A stretch of 64,000 nucleotides of DNA from Mesorhizobium loti (GTDB taxonomy: Bacteria > Pseudomonadota > Alphaproteobacteria > Rhizobiales > Rhizobiaceae), in contig NZ_LPWA01000098.1 in assembly GCF_001510895.1 (NCBI RefSeq), positions 62,001 to 126,000 on the forward strand, given 5' to 3'. How positions within the stretch are numbered: the stretch's first letter is position 1; each line of letters opens with the position of its first letter. The translations under genes and the position numbers were made by a program. The notes under the pieces are model-generated. The model was not told where the DNA came from, did not search any database, and saw only the letters and a program-made list of their open reading frames with translations. Positions 9,956 through 18,613 of this stretch are shown in pieces.

Positions 9956-12247
9956 ATGCCGCTCATGATTCGACGAATGGGAGCCAGGAATCTGGCGCGT
10001 CAGGCACAACGTCTCGGGGATCTGACTGCGATGCTGGTCCTGATTGCCAGGCCGCTCGTCCTTGGGGTCGCCCTCCTGTTGGCTGGTCCGGCACAGGCGC
10101 AGGCGCCGGCGACCGTCCCGCCTGAAAAGGTCAAACAGCTGTTCGAGCTTCTCGACGATCCGTCGGTGAAGGCTTGGGTGGCCGAACAACGAAATCGGGA
10201 CGCCGGGCGCACCGGAGCGCCTGCCGAGGCAGGAGCTTCACCGGCCGACGCATCGTCCGTCGCCGTGGCCGCACCAGGCCAGATGAATACGATGGCATCC
10301 TCGACGCTCGATCGGATCAAGCATCATATCGAAAGGATCGTGCAAACTTTGCCAACGCTGCCAGCGCAGTTCGGGCGCGTTCGGGAAGAGACCATGGAGG
10401 ATATGTCCAGCAAGGGGCCTGCCGGCGTGTTCATGCTAATTGCGACGTTCATCGCAGCCGGCCTGGCGCTGACCTGGGCAACGTTCAAATTGACCCGTCC
10501 GTTTCGTCTTTGGATTATCGCGCAACCGAAGGATACGCCCATTGGGCGAGCCAAGAAGATTGGCGGTCGCGCGCTTTATTCCAGCTTGCTGATCGTCTCG
10601 TTCGCATTGGGCAGCGCTGGCGCGTTCATGTTGTTCGACTGGCCAATGCTTATCCGCGAGATTGTACTGACATTTCTGATGGCGGCAGTCGTTACCTGGG
10701 GTGTGCGCCTGTATGTCATGGCCATGCTCATCCCTTCCTTCTGGAAGGTCGAGAGCGCCGTCGAGGTTCGTGCTTTGCCGATCACCAACGAAACGGCCGA
10801 CCATTGGTCCTATTGGCTGCCCCGGATCGTCGGCGTCTTCGCCTTCTTCGGAGCCGCGTTTATCCTCTTGCCGGGTCTCGGCATCGATCAGGACGGAATG
10901 ATGGTCCTGTCAGTGGGCGCCGATTTCGTGCTGCTGCTGCTCTTTCTGCTTGCCATCTGGCGTCGGCCAAGAACGCAGCGAGAAGGCGCGCACCACACGG
11001 CAGCGACATGGTTGTTGACCGCTTATTTCGTCGTTCTATTCCTGCAGCGCATCGCCGGCCTTTATATATTCTTCTGGTTTACCTTCGCCGCATTCTTCCT
11101 GCCTTTGGCAATCGTGCTGGCTCAGCGCGGGGTGAATTTCGTCCTGCGGCCGGGTTCGGAAGACGCTGGCCGGCCTACGATCCCGGCGGTGACGATCGCT
11201 GTCATCGATCGCGGAATCCGGATGATTTTGATCCTGGCGGCGGCTTATTTGCTCGCGCGCGTCTGGGGTCTGGACATGCAGTCCATGCAAGACGGCGATA
11301 CGACGACGACGTTCATATTGCGCGGCTTGATCAATGTCCTGGTCATTGCGCTTGCCGCCGATTTCGGCTGGTCGATCATCAAAGCTTTGATCGAACGAAA
11401 GCTGGGCATCGAAACACCGCACCCGGTGATCGGCAACGAGGACGTCCCGACCTTCGATCCGCAGCAGGCGCGGCTGCACACGCTCTTGCCGATCATCCAA
11501 AACATTCTGCTCGCATTGATCATCGTGATGGCGGTGCTGATGATGCTCGCTTCATTGGGTATCCAGATCGGCCCGCTGATCGCCGGCGCTGGCGTCGTTG
11601 GTGTCGCTGTGGGATTTGGGGCACAAACCATCGTCAAGGACGTCATTTCGGGCGTGTTTTTTCTGCTCGATGATGCGTTTCGTGTCGGCGAATACATTAC
11701 ATCCGGCCGTTATGTGGGAACGGTGGAGAGCTTTTCGCTGCGCTCGGTGAAGCTGCGCCACCATCGCGGCCCGCTGTTCACAATACCTTTCGGTGAACTC
11801 GGGGCAGTCCAGAACCAGAGCCGTGACTGGGTCACCGACAAATTCAACATCACCGTTGGCTATGACACCGATATCGAATTCGCTCGCAAACTGATCAAGC
11901 GTATCGGGCTTGAATTGGCGGAAGATCCCGAGTTCAAACACTGGGTGCTCGAACCGATCAAGATGCAGGGCATACAGGAGTTTGGCGAGTACGGCATCGT
12001 ATTGAGGGTCAAGGTCACAACCCGACCGGGAGGCGCCTTCGGTATGAAAGGCAAATTCTATGTACGCCTCCGCCAAGTCTTCAAGGAGCAGGGCATCGAA
12101 CTCCCATTTCCGACCGTCCACGTCCAGGGGTTGCAGAACCCGCATGGGGCAGAGAATGCGCCGTCGGAGATCACACCCGAGTTAAAAATCGCCGTCGCGC
12201 AGTCGCACGCCAATCGGCGCAGAAAAAAAGCGAGCACAACGGAGTAG
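9956..12247 (+). CDS. Large mechanosensitive channel, MscS family
   Basis: 763 residues if the first ATG is used. A start at 10031 (MLVLIARPLVLGVALLLAGPAQAQ) gives a clean signal peptide and has GGGGA nine bases upstream, so it may be the real start. A periplasmic helical stretch is followed by about ten hydrophobic segments. The MscS core comes at roughly residues 530-640: IGPLIAGAGVVGVAVGFGAQ is the glycine/alanine-rich pore helix TM3, followed by VKDVISGVFFLLDDAFRVGEYI and the beta domain. It should open on membrane tension during hypo-osmotic shock. The gene ends four bases before the left repeat of the island. Confidence 0.9.
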   Translation: MPLMIRRMGARNLARQAQRLGDLTAMLVLIARPLVLGVALLLAGPAQAQAPATVPPEKVKQLFELLDDPSVKAWVAEQRNRDAGRTGAPAEAGASPADASSVAVAAPGQMNTMASSTLDRIKHHIERIVQTLPTLPAQFGRVREETMEDMSSKGPAGVFMLIATFIAAGLALTWATFKLTRPFRLWIIAQPKDTPIGRAKKIGGRALYSSLLIVSFALGSAGAFMLFDWPMLIREIVLTFLMAAVVTWGVRLYVMAMLIPSFWKVESAVEVRALPITNETADHWSYWLPRIVGVFAFFGAAFILLPGLGIDQDGMMVLSVGADFVLLLLFLLAIWRRPRTQREGAHHTAATWLLTAYFVVLFLQRIAGLYIFFWFTFAAFFLPLAIVLAQRGVNFVLRPGSEDAGRPTIPAVTIAVIDRGIRMILILAAAYLLARVWGLDMQSMQDGDTTTTFILRGLINVLVIALAADFGWSIIKALIERKLGIETPHPVIGNEDVPTFDPQQARLHTLLPIIQNILLALIIVMAVLMMLASLGIQIGPLIAGAGVVGVAVGFGAQTIVKDVISGVFFLLDDAFRVGEYITSGRYVGTVESFSLRSVKLRHHRGPLFTIPFGELGAVQNQSRDWVTDKFNITVGYDTDIEFARKLIKRIGLELAEDPEFKHWVLEPIKMQGIQEFGEYGIVLRVKVTTRPGGAFGMKGKFYVRLRQVFKEQGIELPFPTVHVQGLQNPHGAENAPSEITPELKIAVAQSHANRRRKKASTTE

Positions 12248-12251
12248 GAAG

Positions 12252-12421
12252 GAGGGGTTCGAGTCCACGTTATGGGCACGCATAGAATACCCATCAAAAT
12301 CAACTGCCTTACGTGAGTTTTTGGTGCGCCCGGAGGGTATTCTCAAACTGTTGATTTGATTTGCGTTTTCGTGGGCACAAGGCAGACATACTTCCGTATC
12401 GTTCCGTATGGTTCCGCAGCC
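12252..12421. repeat. Left 170-bp direct repeat of island (candidate attL)
   Basis: It begins GAGGGGTTCGAGTCCACGTT, which looks like a tRNA T-arm, and ends CTTCCGTATCGTTCCGTATGG plus GTTCCGCAGCC. A matching copy of almost equal length lies at 18879-19049, with diverged middles that still align (GGTGCGCCCGGAGGGTATTCTC against GGTGGGCCGGATGGAGTGCTC). It starts just after the mscS stop codon. It is likely an attachment site left by a tyrosine recombinase; no complete tRNA gene was found. Confidence 0.65.
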
Positions 12422-12790
12422 GTCATCGGACGAAATCGCTATCTATGCCACCTTGGCGCTAGCTGCCGCGCATCGGCACTGGGTAGGTCTCTACTGGGCC
12501 GATTGCCGACAGGCCGCTTTGGGTTGGGATACACGGGGGTGGACATTCAGGCCGTCGCGAACATCGTCGTAACCTGACCATCTTGGACGTTAAGTCTGAG
12601 GCGCCTCGCTGGCGCGCTTACGTCGATGCTGGGAATTCGATGCAGACACGAGGTTTCAAACTAGCAGGTAAGCGGGCCCATCGATCGTAATCGTTCTCTA
12701 CAACAATTCTCGTTGACTCAGCCTAGCGGGTCAGTAACGTTACAAAAAGCTTGGCATCGATGAGTCCATGCCCTAGTAAACGTCCGTGAT
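12422..12790. other. Noncoding left end of island
   Basis: About 370 bases between the left repeat and the end of the 192-aa gene. Nothing with coding character, strong hairpin or recognised motif was seen. Confidence 0.4.
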
Positions 12791-13369
12791 CTATTTTTTA
12801 CTTCTCGGCCGTTTTCGCGCCTGTGCCGGTGCGACCAGTCCCATACCGACCACCGGATCCTCTTTAGCGTAATCTTCAAGCTTCTTGGCAGTAATCAAGG
12901 ACGCAGGCTGGTATTTGAACTCGCTCCGGGATGGATCTTTCGACCAGTAAGTTCGAAGCTTTGCGATCACTTCGGAAAGGTTAGGCGACTTTCGTATGGC
13001 GTCATTCAGATCAGCTATCGCCGATTCTGAATCGTATGACCAAAAGGTTCTGTAATGATATCGGTAGCCAATTGACCAATACGTTCCCAAGTACCTCGCA
13101 CCCTCAACCTTTTCCACGTTTTGCCGAATAAAAGCCTCGTTGTCTTCCAGGAATTTATGGAATGCGGGCACATCCTGGTAAGGGATGCCAAATGTCCATT
13201 CAATCAGAATACAACCCAGGGCGTAAGGAATAGCCGGCTCGCACGGTGTAAATGAAATAGCCCCGTGCGTGCGAACTTCAACGACAACTGGCTCGACCGC
13301 CGGTGGCGCCGGAATGCCTTGCCGACGTACCAAGCGCTTGACCTGTTCGATAGTCGGATTGCGTGCCAC
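12791..13369 (-). CDS. Hypothetical protein of putative peptide-modification cluster
   Basis: 192 residues from a GTG at 13369, which has a strong GGGAGG nine bases upstream (spacer ACTGGCTA). No family was recognised with certainty. The centre (residues about 40-130) is rich in aromatic residues: FGIPYQDVPAFHKFLEDNEAF, then YLGTYWSIGYRYHYRTFWSY. This could be a ferredoxin-like alpha/beta-barrel (NIPSNAP/EthD type) fold. The tail is basic (ARKRPRSKK). There is no signal peptide. It is the last gene of a four-gene minus-strand set after the PqqD-like gene, 40 bases apart, so it may be a modifying, immunity or regulatory partner of the radical-SAM enzyme. Confidence 0.6.
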   Translation of the reverse strand: MARNPTIEQVKRLVRRQGIPAPPAVEPVVVEVRTHGAISFTPCEPAIPYALGCILIEWTFGIPYQDVPAFHKFLEDNEAFIRQNVEKVEGARYLGTYWSIGYRYHYRTFWSYDSESAIADLNDAIRKSPNLSEVIAKLRTYWSKDPSRSEFKYQPASLITAKKLEDYAKEDPVVGMGLVAPAQARKRPRSKK

Positions 13370-13409
13370 TAGCCAGTCCTCCCGGTCGCCGAATGGTTTC
13401 TCCGGCGCT

Positions 13410-13721
13410 TCAAGCCGGTTCTACAAGCTCTATGACGCCCTGCTGAATGAGATCCTCAATGCCCCGCCGCAGTTCAAGCCGTGCAACTTCGCGCGAGCGC
13501 GAAGGTTCGATTGTAGCAAAATAGCTACGCTCCAGCGACCTCCAACTTCGCCCGTCGCACAATTCCATTATAAGCCACGCAGACGAATTGAGGGTGTATA
13601 GCCTCGGGTTCTCTGGGGTGAACACGATGCAGATACCCATCTCATCGACGGGGCGAATACGTAGGTTTGCGACCTTTCGAAAGGAGACGCGACGGTAAGA
13701 CACGTAAGTCGACTCCGTCAT
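13410..13721 (-). CDS. PqqD-like peptide-binding (RRE) protein
   Basis: 103 residues with the PqqD-family pattern: RPVDEMGICIVFTPENPRLYTLNSSAWLIMELCDG followed by a winged-helix tail (LRRGIEDLIQQGVIELVEPA). In known RiPP (ribosomally made modified peptide) pathways such proteins bind the precursor's leader and present it to a radical-SAM enzyme. The ATG at 13721 has no clear Shine-Dalgarno site and lies 80 bases inside the radical-SAM frame. The base context ATGA at this start would give a normal stop-start overlap if the upstream gene were in another frame near its end, hinting at a missing base there. Function is inferred from family and neighbours. Confidence 0.8.
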   Translation of the reverse strand: MTESTYVSYRRVSFRKVANLRIRPVDEMGICIVFTPENPRLYTLNSSAWLIMELCDGRSWRSLERSYFATIEPSRSREVARLELRRGIEDLIQQGVIELVEPA

Positions 13722-14673
13722 TCAATGTCGAGCAGAACGGATCAGGTGCCCCCCAACGACCATGAAAGGCATAGGCCGCCGAGCGGCATCCTCCGCGTGT
13801 TCCTTCAACGGCATCGCAGGTCGGGCACGACTTTTCGACCATACCGGAGCGCAGTTCTCGGTAGAGGGAATGCTCCCAAGTGTCGAGGAACGGCACCTCG
13901 CGAATATTGCCGTAATCGACGTACTCGCGGAGATAAGCGCAACCAATTGATCGGCCGAATGGATCTACCGCAGCAGCCTGCCAGCAGCAGTTCCGGTCAT
14001 TGGGATGCCACGACTTCATCACGGTAAGCCCAGGTGGTGGTGCAAGCGAGTTGAGCACAGCCATCTGCTCTTGCAGGGACATCGCCAACTCATCCCAGCG
14101 GGACTTAGCTCGTCCCAGAGGATAGAGGCGCAGAATTCCTGCGCGGGGAACACCGAGCTCGTGTGCAAGCTCCAAATACTCTTGCAGTTCGTGCATATTT
14201 CTCCGGTTCAGGATCGTGAGCACATCAGTATCGATGCCAGCCTCGAGCAGGTAGCGAACCGCTTCGCGGGCTTTCTGGAAGCTCCCGCTAACTCCGGTGA
14301 AATAATCGTGCGTCTCGGCTCTCGCTCCCATCAGGTCAATGAGCACACGTCCCATGCCGATCTGCTTTAGGCGATGCGCCATCTCGCGATTGATGAGGGT
14401 TCCGTTGCTCCGCAACATGGTCATCATGCGGCGAGCGCAATGTTCCAAAATTTGAAGAAAATCTTCCCGGAAAAGAGGTTCCCCGCCTTCGAAATAAACG
14501 GAAATAAAATCATTTCTGACCAAATAATCGAGGAACCTCTGCCATTCACCAGTAGTGACTTCAGCAGACGCTTCGCTGGCCTTGCAATCTGCATAACAAT
14601 GCTTGCACTCTAGATTGCAAGTCTGAGTTATCGACAGAGTTATGCTTAGGGGTGAGTTCAGGACGGGTGGCAA
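13642..14673 (-). CDS. Radical SAM/SPASM peptide-modifying enzyme
   Basis: 343 residues. The radical-SAM cluster motif CxxxCxxC is Cys19, Cys23 and Cys26 (CNLECKHC), followed by the SAM-binding EGGEPL motif. A C-terminal SPASM domain has about seven cysteines (NCCWQ, IGCAY then YGN, SCPTCD, GGCRS, DPFC), enough for auxiliary Fe-S clusters. Such enzymes form thioether or carbon-carbon crosslinks in peptides, as in PqqE or sactisynthases. The start is TTG at 14673 with a perfect GGAGG seven bases upstream, 12 bases after the stop of a small ORF. The last 27 residues after DPFC overlap the PqqD-like gene. A missing T in TGCTCGAC would instead end the protein at an ATGA overlap. Confidence 0.88.
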   Translation of the reverse strand: MPPVLNSPLSITLSITQTCNLECKHCYADCKASEASAEVTTGEWQRFLDYLVRNDFISVYFEGGEPLFREDFLQILEHCARRMMTMLRSNGTLINREMAHRLKQIGMGRVLIDLMGARAETHDYFTGVSGSFQKAREAVRYLLEAGIDTDVLTILNRRNMHELQEYLELAHELGVPRAGILRLYPLGRAKSRWDELAMSLQEQMAVLNSLAPPPGLTVMKSWHPNDRNCCWQAAAVDPFGRSIGCAYLREYVDYGNIREVPFLDTWEHSLYRELRSGMVEKSCPTCDAVEGTRGGCRSAAYAFHGRWGAPDPFCSTLNDGVDLRVLPSRLLSKGRKPTYSPRR

Positions 14674-14685
14674 CTCAAGTCCTCC

Positions 14686-14859
14686 TCAGCAAGAATAGCA
14701 CCTCTCGTTGGGGAAATCCAACGCGCTGCCGGCAAGCGCTCCGACGGGCAGCCCTGGAGACATCGCCTCGTTTTGCATCAATCGGTGTACCGAGCCCTGT
14801 TTCGGCACAGAATATGGTCCGAAATTCTTGAGGGTCGAGCCGGCCTTCGTAAGGAGCAT
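14686..14859 (-). CDS. Candidate precursor peptide ending in CYSC
   Basis: A 57-residue frame (MLLTKAGSTLKNFGPYSVPK..., ending LDFPNERCYSC) whose TGA runs straight into the GGAGG of the radical-SAM gene 12 bases downstream. Size, position directly before a radical-SAM/PqqD pair, a Gly/Ala/Pro-rich middle and a cysteine-rich C-terminus fit a RiPP precursor with the core at ERCYSC. Against it: the ATG at 14859 has no visible Shine-Dalgarno site, the frame is open further upstream into an IS5 remnant, and an alternative frame is also open here. A shorter start at Met30 (MQNEAMSPG) is possible. No homolog is known to me. Confidence 0.4.
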   Translation of the reverse strand: MLLTKAGSTLKNFGPYSVPKQGSVHRLMQNEAMSPGLPVGALAGSALDFPNERCYSC

Positions 14860-14894
14860 AACGGAGGCAACCCAGCGGAAAACCCAGGGTGGCC

Positions 14895-15130
14895 TCGGGG
14901 TCGTTCCAGGGCCAGCAGACCTGCGTCGCGCCATAGGGCTGAACCAGGATAGACGGTGCGGACGGCAGGTCGCGCGGGAGAAGTCGCCACGCAATTCCAC
15001 GACGTAGAAGATCGCGTTGATGATTTCACGCGGCGACCAGGCGCGTGGTCGCGCGCGTTCGCACGGTTCGGCATTAACAGCTCGGCCAGAGTCCATTCGG
15101 AGTTTCTAATGTAAGCTGCCACGGCTATGA
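14895..15130 (-). mobile_element. IS5-family transposase remnant
   Basis: Pieces of an IS5-type transposase N-terminus appear in three frames: NSEWTLAELLMP, then SPREIINAIFYV, then RRGIAWRLLPRDLPS, then RTVY and ALWRDAGL. The order and spacing match an intact IS5 transposase start, so at least two frameshifts and a truncation have occurred. No C-terminal DDE region or terminal inverted repeats were found. It lies between the divergent precursor/radical-SAM operon and the cyclase gene, where it may have disturbed or supplied a promoter. Confidence 0.75.
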
Positions 15131-15250
15131 TGTCGCCCGATCCACATCGTGGTTCCAAGAAGGCTTCGACAACCTTTGGAGTCGCACGAATCCCGGCCAC
15201 AGATCCATTTCTCGGGACGGGCACAGGTTTATAAGCTGGAGACGCTCCAT

Positions 15251-18200
15251 ATGCGCTGTCCTCGGTGTCGGTTCGAGAACGGAGTTGGGATGCGGTTCTG
15301 CGGCAACTGCGGAGCACCGCTGACGAACGTACCTTCGCCTCTGTCCGACGACGCCGCACTCGCCTCCGCAGAGCGCAGGCAGATCACTGTCGTGTTTTGC
15401 GACATCGTCGGGTCAACTGCTTTATCGGAGCAACTCGACCCCGAGGATCTCCGCGACCTTTTTGCTACCTATCGATCCACTTGCGATGAGGTGGTCCGCC
15501 ATTGCGGCGGGTGGATAGCTTCATACTTCGGGGACGGTCTTCTCATTTACTTCGGCTATCCCGGTGCAGGCGACGACGATCCGGTAATGGCTGTGCGCGC
15601 TGCGATTGAAATCATCTCACGTTTCCAGCAACGTAGCACTGAAATGGTCGATTGCGCTGGTGCCAGCTTGCAGGTTCGCATCGGCATTCATACCGGATTG
15701 GTGGTTGCTGGCGATCTCCCTAGCGGTTCTGAACGGGAGATCTACTCTATCGTCGGCGAAACTCCCAATCTGGCAGCTCGTCTGCAAGCGCTCGCTGCGC
15801 CCCAGACGGTACTCATCAGCGATGCCACATACGCTCTGGTCAAGCATCGATTTGAATGCCGCTTTTTGGGAGAGCGCCACGTCAAGGGCATTTCGCGTCC
15901 GATTCGGGTCTATGTACCGTGGGCTGAATCAGCCTTCACGTCGCAGGATGCATTTGAAGTTCGAAACCTTACTCCCCTCGTTGGACGCACACGCGAGCTG
16001 GCACACCTCAGAGAAGGTTGGGAGCGCGTACTGCAGGGCAAGGGTCAAGTGGCGTTGATTTGCGGCGACCCAGGATTTGGCAAGTCACGCCTTGTACACG
16101 CTTTTCACGCCAGCATAGCCGACGAGCATTCCATGCTTGCGTGTAACTGCGTGCCGCATTCGTCCGACAGCGCGTTCCTCCCGATTATTAATTTGCTGCA
16201 TCGGCATCTTGCAATTACCTCGTCAGATGGCGCGGCCGAAAGACTCGCGAAACTTGAAACGTCACTAAAGCAATCGCCATTTCGGGTGGAAGAAGCGCTG
16301 CCTCTGATTGCCTCGCTGCTGTCGCTCCCGACTCCTGCCGGATTGGACACGACCAATCTGCTGCCTCGGAGGCGGCGGGAGAGGACGATTGAAATCCTGC
16401 TGACCTGGTTGCTTCGAGAGACGGAGCGTCGCCCAGTTATTCTTGTCGTAGAGGATCTCCATTGGGCCGATCCCTCGACGCTCGACGTCATCAAGCAACT
16501 ACTTCAGCTTGTTCCAACCGTGAAGTTATTTCTCCTCCTGACGTTTCGCCAGGAGTTCGTGCAACCTTGGGTCGATCCCTCGTACGCGATGCGATTTACG
16601 CTTTCGCGCCTCTCCTCTGGTGACACCAACGAGATTATTGCCAACCTGACCAAAGGCACCGAGCTATCACCGGCGTTGGTCAGCCAGCTGATTGAACGGG
16701 CTGACGGCGTGCCGCTATTCGTGGAAGAATTAACGAAGACCGTTATTGAATCTGCGCAGGCCACCGATAGCGCGGCGACTCCCGCCCTCCTCGACGAGGC
16801 TGCCATCCCTGTAACGCTGCGCGACTCCCTGATGGCCCGACTGGATCGGCTGAATTCCATCAAAGCGACCGCGCAGATCGCGGCAACTCTTGGCCGCGAA
16901 TTTCCGTTCGAGTTGCTGAAGGCAGTCACGTCGGCTTCTGAGACAGAGCTGCTGAGCGCTCTATCCCAGTTGGTCGACCGTCAGATTCTGTTACAGCGTG
17001 GTATTCCTCCGCAGGCTTCATATTCTTTCAAGCATGCACTCATTCAGGAGGCAGCCTACCAATCTCTGCTTCGAAGCTCACGGCGCCGCTATCATCTGCG
17101 GGCCGCCGAGGCGCTGGTTGATCAGTTCCCGGATTTCGCCGAGCGGCAACCGGAGCTAATAGCTGGGCATCTCAACCTCGCGGGAGATACAGAGCGCGCC
17201 ATAAACTACTGGCAAACAGCCGGCGAACGAGCACTGAGCCGCTATGCAAACCTCGAGGCAGAAGCTCACTTCCGAAAAGCATTGGCTGCGATCACGAGCC
17301 TTTCTTCCTCGCGCCAGCGCCAGCAACAGGAGGCTTCGCTCTTAATCGGGCTTGGCACTGCGCTGACCGCGATCAGAGGTTGGGCCGCTTCGGAGGCTGA
17401 GCACATCTACGCGAGGGCGCGTTTGCTGTGCCAGACAATCGGAGATACCCCACAGCTCGCGGCTGCCCTTCGAGGTTTGCAGTCGTACTACCAGGTGCGA
17501 GGACCTGTTCAAGCGGCACGAGAAATTGGTGAACAATTCCTTGAGGTGGCAGACCGGGGTAGTGACCGGTCAATTCGAGTCGAAGCTCGACGCGCTCTCG
17601 GCTGGTGTCTCTTCTGCCTCGGCGAATTCACAGCAAGTAGAAAGCAGCTCGAGGCTGCCATCGGCGACTACGATCCAGCGTTGTCGCCCAGAAACGTCGT
17701 TGCATACGGATCCGATGCGGGTGTCGCTGGCCTTGCCAATCTTGCCTGGCTCGAATGGTGCGTAGGTAACTCCGAGTGTGCAGTTGAGCGAAGCCGCGAA
17801 GCGATCCGTCTGGCAGAAGCGCTCGCGCATCCGCTCAGCGTCACCTATGCACTCTGTATGTCGGCAGCCGTCCATCAAGGCCTCCGTCAGCCAAAAATTG
17901 CTGAGGAGCTTGCGACGAGCACCGTTGCGATAGCTACCGAGAATAACCTTTTGTACTGGATGTCCTGGGGCACCATTCTTCGGGGCTGGGCCGTTGCCGA
18001 GCAAGGCTCAACCGATGCAGGGATCAACATGCTGAACGAGGGCATCGAGGCGTACGCCGCAACAGGTGCGGAGCTGTTTCGTGGCTATGCGCTCGGCCTT
18101 CTCGCCGACGCCTGCGGCAAAGCAGGGAAGCCAAGCGAGGGGCTTCGCCATATCAACGAAGCGGTCGTCAGCAGCACGGCCGTAAACGTGCACTTCTTCG

Positions 18201-18382
18201 ATGCGGAACTCTACCGGATCAAAGCGGCCCTTCTTCTACTGTCGGGAAGTGCCCCCAAGGCAGCCACTGAGGCGCTTGAACGCGCGGTAGAGACTGCCCG
18301 TAGCCAGGGTGCGAAGATGCTCGAGCTTCGCGCCCTGAACGATCTGGTACAATTGCGCAGGCGAGCCGGCCCGTCCGTCTGA
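15251..18382 (+). CDS. Zinc-ribbon / class III cyclase / AAA ATPase / TPR regulator
   Basis: 1043 residues. Residues 1-20 form a zinc ribbon (CPRC...FCGNC). Residues about 40-210 form a class III adenylate/guanylate cyclase domain with both metal-binding Asp motifs (VVFCDIVGSTAL and YFGDGLLIYFG) and IGIHTGLVVAGDL. An ATPase module follows, with Walker A GDPGFGKS and Walker B ILVVEDLHWADPS. The C-terminal half is helical TPR-like repeats. The ATG at 15251 starts at the zinc ribbon and has GGAG nine bases upstream. This architecture is common in rhizobia as a stand-alone signalling protein; trigger and target are unknown. It is divergent from the radical-SAM operon inside the island and could regulate it, which is inference. 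Confidence 0.88.
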   Translation: MRCPRCRFENGVGMRFCGNCGAPLTNVPSPLSDDAALASAERRQITVVFCDIVGSTALSEQLDPEDLRDLFATYRSTCDEVVRHCGGWIASYFGDGLLIYFGYPGAGDDDPVMAVRAAIEIISRFQQRSTEMVDCAGASLQVRIGIHTGLVVAGDLPSGSEREIYSIVGETPNLAARLQALAAPQTVLISDATYALVKHRFECRFLGERHVKGISRPIRVYVPWAESAFTSQDAFEVRNLTPLVGRTRELAHLREGWERVLQGKGQVALICGDPGFGKSRLVHAFHASIADEHSMLACNCVPHSSDSAFLPIINLLHRHLAITSSDGAAERLAKLETSLKQSPFRVEEALPLIASLLSLPTPAGLDTTNLLPRRRRERTIEILLTWLLRETERRPVILVVEDLHWADPSTLDVIKQLLQLVPTVKLFLLLTFRQEFVQPWVDPSYAMRFTLSRLSSGDTNEIIANLTKGTELSPALVSQLIERADGVPLFVEELTKTVIESAQATDSAATPALLDEAAIPVTLRDSLMARLDRLNSIKATAQIAATLGREFPFELLKAVTSASETELLSALSQLVDRQILLQRGIPPQASYSFKHALIQEAAYQSLLRSSRRRYHLRAAEALVDQFPDFAERQPELIAGHLNLAGDTERAINYWQTAGERALSRYANLEAEAHFRKALAAITSLSSSRQRQQQEASLLIGLGTALTAIRGWAASEAEHIYARARLLCQTIGDTPQLAAALRGLQSYYQVRGPVQAAREIGEQFLEVADRGSDRSIRVEARRALGWCLFCLGEFTASRKQLEAAIGDYDPALSPRNVVAYGSDAGVAGLANLAWLEWCVGNSECAVERSREAIRLAEALAHPLSVTYALCMSAAVHQGLRQPKIAEELATSTVAIATENNLLYWMSWGTILRGWAVAEQGSTDAGINMLNEGIEAYAATGAELFRGYALGLLADACGKAGKPSEGLRHINEAVVSSTAVNVHFFDAELYRIKAALLLLSGSAPKAATEALERAVETARSQGAKMLELRALNDLVQLRRRAGPSV

Positions 18383-18418
18383 CGATTGACGATCAGAGCG
18401 CGATCGCGACATTGCCTG

Positions 18419-18613
18419 TCAGCAACGCAGCTGGAAGCGCCGAATGTCCTCGGTCGTCGCGGTGTCGGGAGTCCGGCCAAGGAGCGCGGCAAAGCGCCGG
18501 ACATGCCGAACGTCGTCCTGCTGCGTATGCGGTCCCAGGTCCCGCATCAGCATGTCTTGCTGCATTCGCTGGCGAAGCGGCGTGATCGGAGCATCGGTCG
18601 ACAAGGTAGCCAT
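18419..18613 (-). pseudogene. N-terminal stub of a site-specific integrase
   Basis: 64 residues (PLRQRMQQDMLMRDLGPHTQ, then HVRRFAALLGRTPDTATTED) match the SAM-like N-terminal DNA-binding domain of tyrosine integrases that accompany IS91-like elements in rhizobia. The catalytic domain with the R-H-R-Y residues is absent: the frame stops at 18419 and neighbouring frames do not continue it. The ATG has AAGGGAA seven bases upstream. It lies near the right repeat of the island, consistent with decayed mobility. Confidence 0.75.

Noticed and set aside
12252-12290. tRNA gene
   Set aside because: Only a T-arm-like stretch is present; no anticodon or D-arm sequence and the T stem pairs poorly.
14708-15007. 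99-aa plus-strand frame opposite the candidate precursor
   Set aside because: It is antisense to the IS5 remnant and has no recognisable feature.
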